DNA from: Ruminiclostridium sp.
GTDB lineage: Bacteria > Bacillota > Clostridia > Oscillospirales > Ruminococcaceae
Reading direction: 5' to 3'
DNA: 39,750 nucleotides
Assembly (NCBI GenBank): GCA_017625405.1
Contig: JAGALB010000028.1
Coordinates: forward strand, 1 to 39,750
The notes beneath the pieces were generated by a model. The model did not search any database and was not told where the DNA came from. It worked only from the letters and a program-made list of their open reading frames with translations. The first letter of the stretch is position 1, and each line of letters begins with the position of its first letter. Positions 16,584-23,124 of the stretch are shown here, piece after piece. A program made the position numbers and the translations under genes.

Positions 16584-16835
16584 TTACATTACGGATTGTG
16601 ACAGAAGCATGGGGATGATAACTGCTGCGCCCACACCGACAAGTGCGAAAACGCCGACAACTACAAGAATTGTACCTAAGGTTTTCCAGGTTTTTGAGTC
16701 TGCAGGATTAGTTTTCTTCTTTTTTGAAGAAACCACAAAGCACGCAATCGCCAGCACCACATAGAAAAGCACGCATATAATCGTCGTGCCTATGGCGAGT
16801 ATCATTTCCATTCTTTCTATCGCTTCCACATTCAT
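16584..16835 (-). CDS. Small two-helix membrane protein
   Basis: This 83-aa protein has two hydrophobic helices (about 12-36 and 53-76) separated by a short lysine-rich cytoplasmic loop (SSKKKKTNPADSKTWK). I recognise no family. It is 16 bp downstream of the TraB/GumN-like lipoprotein gene and is probably the last gene of the ABC-2 operon. A helper or small subunit role is possible but unsupported. Confidence 0.6.
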   Translation of the reverse strand: MNVEAIERMEMILAIGTTIICVLFYVVLAIACFVVSSKKKKTNPADSKTWKTLGTILVVVGVFALVGVGAAVIIPMLLSQSVM

Positions 16836-16851
16836 AACAATACGTCCTTTA

Positions 16852-17943
16852 TCAATAGATTCTTTCTACTGTATAGCCCATTTCTTCAAGAAGTTCGGGA
16901 ACGCTGCCCTCACCGCTCATATGCAGCATACCTACCATATAGAAAATGTTGTCGCCGTTTTCGATATATTCGGCAGCCTTTTCAGCCATACCTACGTTTC
17001 TGTCGTAGAGAAGCTTCTGGTTGTAAGCTTCGTAATCTGCACGGATATCTTCGGGATAATCTTCAAGGGATTCGGTTTCAGAATCTGCAAGAGCGTCAGC
17101 ATCGCCTGATGCCCACATATTGTAAAGCTCCATGAAGCTTTCTTCCATTTCCTCTGCTTCAAGAGAGAGCATTTCGTTGATGTTGTACTCGCAAAGCTCA
17201 TCTGTCATGAAGGTAAGAGCTTCCATCTGGATTTCAAGGGTTTCGATGCTGCGTACTTCCTTGCCGTCAGCCTTTGCAAGCTCAATAAAATAGCTGTCAA
17301 CACCTGATTCCTTCATACCTTCAATGTTCGTAATTGCACCTGAAGTTATAAGGTTTTCCCAGAAAGAGGGGCTGTATGCGTCGTAAGCCTCATTGTAAAG
17401 TCCCTGTTCGGTAAGATATGCCTTTGCAGCTTCATAGGTTTCGGGAGAAAGGTGGTCGCTGACAAGCTCACCGTCGTCAAGCATGAAATAGGAAAGATAC
17501 ATAATCTGTATTACAAGGTCGGTCTGAACCTTTGAAACATCATATTCTACCGCAACGCCTGCACTTTCGTTATAGATGTCCATAACGTACTGGGGAACTA
17601 CCGATGTGCCGTCGGGAATGATGTGGATTGTACCCATCATTTTAAGGGTATTGCCGCTTTCGGGGTCAGTTGCCTGCCATACTGCGGGAGTAAGACCCTC
17701 GGAGTTGCCTTCAACAACATGGTCGGTGATGATAACCGCAGGCTTTGCCGCTTCTGTTTCGATTGAAACCTCAGTAACAACCTCGGCGGTTGTTTCAGCG
17801 GTAGTTGTTGTTTCAGCCTCTGCTGCTGTTGTTGCAGCTGTGGTGGTTTCAGCAGTAGTAGTTGTTGTCTGCTGCTGGGTGTTTGTGCTGCAGGAGCAGA
17901 GAAGTCCTGCTGCGATGATTAATGCTGTAAGTCTTTTTTTCAT
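16852..17943 (-). CDS. TraB/GumN family lipoprotein
   Basis: The 363-aa protein has a lipoprotein signal (LLCSC, lipidation at Cys18), a Thr/Glu/Ala-rich low-complexity linker (about 20-70) that should lift it off the membrane, and a TraB/GumN domain. Motifs of that domain are MMGTIHIIPDG, VAVEYDV, YDRNVGMAEKAAEYI near the C-terminus and YMVGMLHMSGEGSV. The fold resembles metal-dependent peptidase-like TIKI/TraB proteins; catalysis here is inference. Its start overlaps the ABC-2 permease stop by 4 bp, so it is translationally coupled and probably works with that transporter outside the cell. Confidence 0.85.
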   Translation of the reverse strand: MKKRLTALIIAAGLLCSCSTNTQQQTTTTTAETTTAATTAAEAETTTTAETTAEVVTEVSIETEAAKPAVIITDHVVEGNSEGLTPAVWQATDPESGNTLKMMGTIHIIPDGTSVVPQYVMDIYNESAGVAVEYDVSKVQTDLVIQIMYLSYFMLDDGELVSDHLSPETYEAAKAYLTEQGLYNEAYDAYSPSFWENLITSGAITNIEGMKESGVDSYFIELAKADGKEVRSIETLEIQMEALTFMTDELCEYNINEMLSLEAEEMEESFMELYNMWASGDADALADSETESLEDYPEDIRADYEAYNQKLLYDRNVGMAEKAAEYIENGDNIFYMVGMLHMSGEGSVPELLEEMGYTVERIY

Positions 17944-18812
17944 AATATTGCCTCATTTCCTTCGTTTTCTATCTGTCGTGCTGTAAGCACGAATAATGTT
18001 GTAAAGTAAAGTATAAGTGATAAAATCACGGTAACCAGTAAGCTTACGGCTACATTTGTCATATCAAGCTCGGCATTTCCTGAAACGCCCATTACAGTTG
18101 CATCTGTAAGGAAAGCATTCTGTGCGATAGAGGGAAGTGCAAAGGGGTTGAACTTGTCGATTCTGAAGGAGGAAAGCAGGGTAGGAATAACAGTAGTTGC
18201 CGCAAGCACGGTGATAACCGATACGCCCGGTCTTTCTGTACAGATACCGAGAGTAAGCTCAAGAATCATTACAAATGCAATGTAAAGTCCCACGGAAACT
18301 GCCGCAAGAGCAAGCATGCCCATGTCAATTGCTCCTTCAAAAAGGAGTGAGGTCACACCTGCACAGGAGAACATTCCGAGAAGACCCGATAAAAATCCTG
18401 TGAGAGGATAAAGTATGAATTTCGGGGTTACATACATATTCGGAGTAAGTCCCGCACAGCGGGGAATTATAATTGAACGCTTCTTCTGTTCGCTGCCTGA
18501 GGGACCCATCATTATAAGAAGCACTATAAGAACTGCTGTGCTGGTAAAGTCACCGATTGACATTGCCATCATTCCTGACGCATCCATATCGGAGAAAGAG
18601 CTTAATGCAGCCGCGTCATCTTCCGTGAAGACTTCCTCGCCTGCGGCGGTTTCTTCAACCGTTTCAACCAGGGAATTCATCATCCAGCCCAGTCCCTTTA
18701 TCATAACAGGGTCAGCAAGTGCGAAAATCATAATGGAGAAGATTACGCCGAACATTCTGAAGGTACGGGAGAAATACATGAATTCCTTTTTAAGTGCGCT
18801 TGAAAGCTTCAT
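17940..18812 (-). CDS. ABC-2 type transporter permease
   Basis: This 290-aa integral membrane protein has an N-terminal helix (about 15-40), an extracellular-looking acidic stretch (about 47-75, VEETAAGEEVFTEDDAAAL) and five further helices, as in ABC-2 export permeases. It overlaps the upstream ATPase gene by 1 bp and the downstream lipoprotein by 4 bp, so the three proteins are made together. The substrate is unknown. The local repeat TLFVLTARQIENEGNEAIL at the C-terminus looks like a cytoplasmic tail. Confidence 0.82.
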   Translation of the reverse strand: MKLSSALKKEFMYFSRTFRMFGVIFSIMIFALADPVMIKGLGWMMNSLVETVEETAAGEEVFTEDDAAALSSFSDMDASGMMAMSIGDFTSTAVLIVLLIMMGPSGSEQKKRSIIIPRCAGLTPNMYVTPKFILYPLTGFLSGLLGMFSCAGVTSLLFEGAIDMGMLALAAVSVGLYIAFVMILELTLGICTERPGVSVITVLAATTVIPTLLSSFRIDKFNPFALPSIAQNAFLTDATVMGVSGNAELDMTNVAVSLLVTVILSLILYFTTLFVLTARQIENEGNEAIL

Positions 18813-19732
18813 TATAAATTCCCCCTTCCGTTTGTGCCGTCGGATACGGTCTGAATGTAAATCTGCTCCAGCGTGGGAGAGGTGGTCTGTATTCTTGAAG
18901 CGGCAATGCCGTTATCGGAAAGCAGCTTCATTGTCTTTATCATGCCTTCATTGCTGTTTTCAACATCGAAAACCGCAAGTCCCGACTGAGGGAAGAACTG
19001 GAATTCCTTTGCAAATTCCGCATTTCTTATTATATTCAGTTTTTCTTCGCTTATTTCACCGAGAGTTACTTCGATGCTGTCGTGCATGAAGCGGCTCTTG
19101 ACATTCATGATTGTGTCCTCAATTGCAAGCTTGCCGTTCTTCATGATGCCGATGCGGTTGGCAACACGCTCAACGTCCGTAAGGATATGTGTGCAGAGAA
19201 GAATTGTAGCACCTGTTCCTGTGAGGTTGTTGATAATGCTCATTACCTCGGCTCTGCCCTCGGGGTCAAGTGCCGAAGTAGGCTCGTCAAGAATAATAAG
19301 GTCGGGATTGTTGAAAATAGTAGCGGCAATACCCATTCTCTGGTTCATGCCTCGGGAATAGCCCTTGATTCTGCGTTTTCCGCCCTCAAGCATACCCGTA
19401 ATTTCAAGCACCTCGTTTATTCTTGCCTTTACATCGCCCTTATAACCTGCACAGGCAGCGATATATTCAAGATATTCATATCCGTTCATATATCCGAAAA
19501 GGGCAGGGGTTTCTGGGAGATAGCCGATTTTTATCTTTTCGCCGTTCTCGCCTAAGGTGATTTCACCCTCATCCTTCGGAATAATGTTGCAGATTATGTT
19601 CATTGTTGTGGATTTACCGCAACCGTTCTTGCCCAGAAAGCCATAGACATCACCCTTGTTGATGGTCATATCCAGTCCGTCAAGAACCTTGAAGCTCTTA
19701 TAGCTTTTCTGTAAGCCTCGTATCTGTACCAT
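18812..19732 (-). CDS. ABC transporter ATP-binding protein
   Basis: This 306-aa ATPase energises the ABC-2 permease encoded next. It has Walker A LGKNGCGKSTT (near 33-43), a signature region reading YSRGMNQRMG, Walker B LIILDEPTSALD and switch histidine LLCTHILTDVE, plus a C-terminal extension of about 90 residues typical of CcmA/drug-type exporters. I moved the start to ATG 19732 (MVQIRGL), because GGGAAAGGAAA precedes it at 7 nt while the upstream ATG 19750 has no ribosome site. The operon has a consensus promoter (19789-19817) with a palindrome just downstream of the start point. Confidence 0.9.
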   Translation of the reverse strand: MVQIRGLQKSYKSFKVLDGLDMTINKGDVYGFLGKNGCGKSTTMNIICNIIPKDEGEITLGENGEKIKIGYLPETPALFGYMNGYEYLEYIAACAGYKGDVKARINEVLEITGMLEGGKRRIKGYSRGMNQRMGIAATIFNNPDLIILDEPTSALDPEGRAEVMSIINNLTGTGATILLCTHILTDVERVANRIGIMKNGKLAIEDTIMNVKSRFMHDSIEVTLGEISEEKLNIIRNAEFAKEFQFFPQSGLAVFDVENSNEGMIKTMKLLSDNGIAASRIQTTSPTLEQIYIQTVSDGTNGRGNL

Positions 19733-19760
19733 AGATATTTCCTTTCCCATTGTTTAAAAA

Positions 19761-19775
19761 GTAAACTAAATTTAC
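19761..19775. promoter_or_regulatory. Possible operator in the ABC-2 operon leader
   Basis: GTAAA-CTAAA-TTTAC is an inverted repeat of 5-bp arms located just downstream of the predicted transcript start (near 19782). A GntR-type repressor site is one possibility. No regulator gene adjoins it. Confidence 0.35.
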
Positions 19776-19788
19776 CGTTATGAATAAC

Positions 19789-19817
19789 ATTATACTACTG
19801 TTTTTTTATGTTGTCAA
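19789..19817 (-). promoter_or_regulatory. Consensus promoter of the ABC-2 operon
   Basis: On the minus strand: TTGACA (19812-19817), 17-bp spacer, TATAAT (19789-19794). Both hexamers are perfect consensus. Confidence 0.85.
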
Positions 19818-19878
19818 TACTAATTTGCAGCAAATGTAAATATTTTTTACTTTTTCACAATTTACCGCAGTATCAGGG

Positions 19879-19990
19879 TATAATTTTGTGAGGTTTGTAA
19901 GGCGGGTTTACCAAAACGGGGTTGCCACGGCGCACCCGGAAAGGGCATAATAAACAAGATAAAACCGCATAATGAGGGCGGTTTTGTGAA
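19879..19990 (+). other. Gap with possible small RNA or orphan leader
   Basis: The 335-bp gap between the divergent ABC genes holds, beyond the promoters, a TATAAT (19879-19884), then GC-rich pairing (CGGGGTTGCC/GGCGCACCCGG) and a terminator-like hairpin AAAACCGC-N9-GCGGTTTT (19961-19985). The weak point is the missing -35. The ABC-F promoter (20000-20028) starts after it, so this would be a separate short transcript. Confidence 0.3.
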
Positions 19991-19999
19991 ATAAATCGT

Positions 20000-20028
20000 T
20001 TGATTTCCGCTTGTTATTATGGTATACT
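20000..20028 (+). promoter_or_regulatory. Promoter of the ABC-F gene
   Basis: TTGATT (20000-20005), 17-bp spacer, TATACT (20023-20028). The leader is only about 33 nt, so no attenuator of the kind seen upstream of resistance ABC-F genes is present. Confidence 0.7.
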
Positions 20029-20067
20029 ATTTAGTGATTGTGAAAAAGAACAGAAAGGACAACAGTT

Positions 20068-21681
20068 ATGATTACAGTATCGAATTTAAGCTTACAGTTC
20101 GGCGGCTCTACACTTTTCAAGGATGTAGACCTTTTATTCACACCCGGCAACTGCTACGGTGTTATCGGTGCAAACGGTGCAGGCAAGTCCACCTTCTTAA
20201 AGATTTTAAGCGGTGAGCTTGAACCCACAACAGGCAGCGTTACAATCCCCAAGGATCTGAGAATGTCCGTATTGAAGCAGGACCACTTTGAATTTGACGA
20301 ATATACCGTTCAGGAAACGGTTATCATGGGCAACAAGCGCCTTTATGAAGTAATGCAGGAAAAGGAAGCCCTTTACGCAAAGGAAGACTTCACCGAGGAA
20401 GACGGCAACAAGGCAAGTGAGCTTGAAGCGGAATTTGCAGAGCTTAACGGCTGGGAAGCAGAAAGCGACGCAGCAAAGCTTATCCAGGGTCTGGGTCTTG
20501 ACGAAAGCATCATGTATTCTTCCATGGCAAGCCTTTCGGGTAATGAAAAGGTAAAGGTGCTTTTAGCACAGGCGCTTTTCGGCAACCCTGACATTATCCT
20601 CATGGACGAGCCTACAAACCACCTTGATATTGACGCTATCGCCTGGCTTGAAGATTTCCTCGCTGAATATTTCGGTTCGGTTATCGTTGTATCCCACGAC
20701 CGTCACTTCCTCAATAACGTATGTACACATATCGTAGATATCGACTACAACAAAATCAAGATGTATGTGGGTAACTACGAATTCTGGTATGAATCCTCAC
20801 AGCTTATTCAGCGCATGATCAAGCAGCAGAACAAGAAGAACGAGGAAAAAATCAAGGAACTCCAGATGTTCATTCAGCGATTCTCCGCCAACAAGTCCAA
20901 GTCCAAGCAGGCTACCTCCAGACGTAAGCTTCTGGATAAGCTTACCGTTGAGGAAATGCCCGCTTCCAGCCGTCGTTATCCCTTTATCGGCTTCGATATG
21001 GAACGAGAAGCAGGCAAGGATATCCTTCAGGTTACAGGTCTTACCAAAACCGTTGACGGCGTAAAGGTTCTTGATGATGTTTCCTTTACAGTAGGTAAGG
21101 GCGACAAGATTGCATTCCTGGGCGAAAGCGAAATCGCTATTACCACACTTTTCAAGATTATCATGGGCGAAATGGAGCCTGACGCAGGCACATACAAGTG
21201 GGGCAGCACCATTACAACAAGCTATTTCCCCATTGACTCCGACCATTTCTTCGTTGGCTGCACAATGTCCATCCTCGACTGGATAAGACAGTACTCCACC
21301 GACGTTACCGAAACATATCTCCGTGGCTTCCTCGGCAGAATGCTGTTCTCCGGCGACGATATCTTCAAGCCCGTAAACGTGCTTTCCGGTGGCGAAAAGG
21401 TAAGATGTATGTTCTCAAGAATGATGCTGTTCCAGTCCAACTGCCTCGTGCTTGACAGACCTACAAACCATCTCGACCTGGAAAGTATCACAGCTGTAAA
21501 CAACGGCTTGCGTGACTTCAAGGGAAATGTTCTCTTCGCTTCCCACGACCACGAAATCGTACAGACCGTTGCAAACAGAATTATCGAAATCAATGAGCAC
21601 GGCTGCTTCGATAAGCTCGGCACTTACGAAGAGTATATCGACTGGCGCAAGGCTCAGAATATCGGTACTTTTACCTTATAA
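20068..21681 (+). CDS. ABC-F family ATPase with degenerate second ATP site
   Basis: This 537-aa soluble twin-ATPase protein belongs to the ABC-F group, which act on ribosomes. NBD1 has Walker A GANGAGKST (34-42), Walker B MDEPTNHLD (Glu181) and SHDRHFL. NBD2 has signature LSGGEK (439-444) and SHDHE, but its Walker A reads GESEIAITT (352-360) with no Lys, its Walker B reads LDRPTNHLD (Arg464 for Glu), and the NBD1 signature that faces it reads LSGNEK (156-161). So composite site 1 is intact and site 2 is lost on both sides. A charged linker (about 250-300) joins the domains. It resembles the YbiT-like branch; function is unassigned. It carries its own promoter. Confidence 0.9.
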   Translation: MITVSNLSLQFGGSTLFKDVDLLFTPGNCYGVIGANGAGKSTFLKILSGELEPTTGSVTIPKDLRMSVLKQDHFEFDEYTVQETVIMGNKRLYEVMQEKEALYAKEDFTEEDGNKASELEAEFAELNGWEAESDAAKLIQGLGLDESIMYSSMASLSGNEKVKVLLAQALFGNPDIILMDEPTNHLDIDAIAWLEDFLAEYFGSVIVVSHDRHFLNNVCTHIVDIDYNKIKMYVGNYEFWYESSQLIQRMIKQQNKKNEEKIKELQMFIQRFSANKSKSKQATSRRKLLDKLTVEEMPASSRRYPFIGFDMEREAGKDILQVTGLTKTVDGVKVLDDVSFTVGKGDKIAFLGESEIAITTLFKIIMGEMEPDAGTYKWGSTITTSYFPIDSDHFFVGCTMSILDWIRQYSTDVTETYLRGFLGRMLFSGDDIFKPVNVLSGGEKVRCMFSRMMLFQSNCLVLDRPTNHLDLESITAVNNGLRDFKGNVLFASHDHEIVQTVANRIIEINEHGCFDKLGTYEEYIDWRKAQNIGTFTL

Positions 21682-21690
21682 AAAATCCAC

Positions 21691-21936
21691 ACCCGTAAGA
21701 GTGGTGCTCATACGGAAGCTTTATACGTATTTATCGGAGGAAACCTTTCTGGAGAAAGGTTCTCCCCCGAACCCCCTTCCAAAGACTTTTAATATCAATT
21801 ACCGCCTGACAGGTTTACCCTGTCAGGCTGTAATTAATATTTGAAGTTTTCGGAAAGGAGTCCCCGGAAAACCCTTTTACAAAAGGGTTTTCTTCAATAA
21901 TATATATAAACTTCTGTACGGGCATTCTCTCTTAGC
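21691..21936. repeat. Repeat A copy 3
   Basis: It has the same orientation as copy 2. The left end CGTAAGAGTGGTGCTCATAC matches the terminus of copy 1, and the right end is a decayed CATTCTCTCTTA. The three internal hairpins are conserved, the central one at about 21796-21835. It sits directly after the ABC-F gene. Confidence 0.8.
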
Positions 21937-21959
21937 GTGGGTGCCGTATAGAAATTTTT

Positions 21960-21987
21960 AACCCCGCCGTTTTGCAACTGCGGGGTT
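21960..21987. terminator. GC-rich hairpin between convergent genes
   Basis: AACCCCGC-N12-GCGGGGTT. The sequence after it is not a good T-run on either strand, so a terminator role is only probable. Confidence 0.4.
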
Positions 21988-21997
21988 AGCTGTTTCT

Positions 21998-22046
21998 TAT
22001 AAAAGGCGGGAACTGCCCAAGGCGGCACGCCTTACGGGCGGATTTT
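21998..22046 (-). repeat. Repeat C fragment
   Basis: On the minus strand, GCGTGCCGCCTTGGGCAG followed by TTCCCGCCTTTTAT matches the second C unit downstream of thyA (13559-13592). This single fragment lies at the 3' end of the lipid-kinase-like gene. The rest of the 382-bp gap is repeat A copy 3 and the hairpin at 21960. Confidence 0.6.
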
Positions 22047-22063
22047 TTATAAGTAAATACGGA

Positions 22064-22984
22064 TTATTTAAACTCTGTGCCTTTGGGGACGATGATTTTC
22101 AGGCCGTTGCGCTTTATGGAAATTTCGGTCATGCCTGAGGTCTTGTAAAATTCCCCGTCAATATTGCAGGTCATTTCCTTGGCGTCGATCTGTCGGATTT
22201 TCATTTTCTGCCCACGCACGATTATCATTCTGTCGCCCAGCTTTTCGGTATCGCCTGCACAGAACGCCTTGGTACACATTGCCGCTTCAAAGGTGCCCAC
22301 CTGCTTGAACAATACAAAATCAAGAAAACCGTCATTGGGCTTTGCGTTTCTGGCAGGGGAGATGTTTCCGCCGTAAACACAGCCGTTAAAGGCGCTTACC
22401 AGCAGATACCTTCCGCTGTAATCCTGACCGTCGATGTTTATTTCATAGGGAATTGCGTGCTTGGTAAGCACATCCACAATTGACGAAAACCAGTAGGGGA
22501 AATTGCGGTGGAATTTGGTTATAAAAGCATAGCTGTCAATGTCGCCGATGATACGTGCGGTCATTCCTATGGAAAGAGCGTTGCAGAAACGTATTCCGTC
22601 AAAATCCGCCACATCCATAAGTATAGGCTCGCCTGTAATGATATTGCGCAGCTTATAAAAAGGCGTGCTGTCCTTGAAGCACTTGAGTATATCGTTGGTA
22701 AAGCCGCAGGGATAGGATGCGATCTCAACCTCCTTGAAGCGTCTTGACGCCTCCATTACACGCTGGAAGGTGCCTGAGCCGCCGCAGGCATAAAGTCTTA
22801 TTTTTTCGCCACGGAACGCATCGCATACCCTTTCGGTAATCTGCGCTTCGTTGCCCTCGTGCTCTACAATAAAGAACAGGCATTCAAGACCAAGCTCTGC
22901 GCAAATCTCCTCTGCTTCGTTACGTATTTCCTCGGAGTGGTCTTCTCCACCTGCCGCAGGATTGATTATAAATATATGTTTCAT
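22064..22984 (-). CDS. Diacylglycerol/lipid-kinase-like protein with altered motif
   Basis: This 306-aa protein has the fold pattern of YegS/DgkB-type lipid kinases: FIINPAAGG at the N-terminus, a nucleotide-loop region, and the late VSAFNGCVYGGNISPARNAKPNDGFLDFV and NIDGEFY motifs. The hallmark GGDGT motif reads GGSGT (68-72) and the usual N-E-V after it is FQRV; the P.GTGND region is YPCGFTNDI. Loss of the motif Asp should impair ATP phosphotransfer, so it may bind lipids or act differently. I use ATG 22982-22984 with GGGAGG upstream; the longer frame to 23083 has no support. It is divergent from the histidine kinase. Confidence 0.8.
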   Translation of the reverse strand: MKHIFIINPAAGGEDHSEEIRNEAEEICAELGLECLFFIVEHEGNEAQITERVCDAFRGEKIRLYACGGSGTFQRVMEASRRFKEVEIASYPCGFTNDILKCFKDSTPFYKLRNIITGEPILMDVADFDGIRFCNALSIGMTARIIGDIDSYAFITKFHRNFPYWFSSIVDVLTKHAIPYEINIDGQDYSGRYLLVSAFNGCVYGGNISPARNAKPNDGFLDFVLFKQVGTFEAAMCTKAFCAGDTEKLGDRMIIVRGQKMKIRQIDAKEMTCNIDGEFYKTSGMTEISIKRNGLKIIVPKGTEFK

Positions 22985-23017
22985 TGCGGCCTCCCTGTTA
23001 CAAAATTTCAAAAACAG

Positions 23018-23046
23018 TTGTTTTTTTATTATAATTATGGTATAAT
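23018..23046 (+). promoter_or_regulatory. Promoter of the hybrid kinase gene
   Basis: TTGTTT (23018-23023), 17-bp spacer, TATAAT (23041-23046), about 70 nt before the start codon. Confidence 0.6.
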
Positions 23047-23124
23047 TGTAAGAGCGATTGTATCGCTGTATATAGCTTACCAAAAACAGACAATAAAGTC
23101 AAGAGGTCAGAGGGAACAGCGGAT

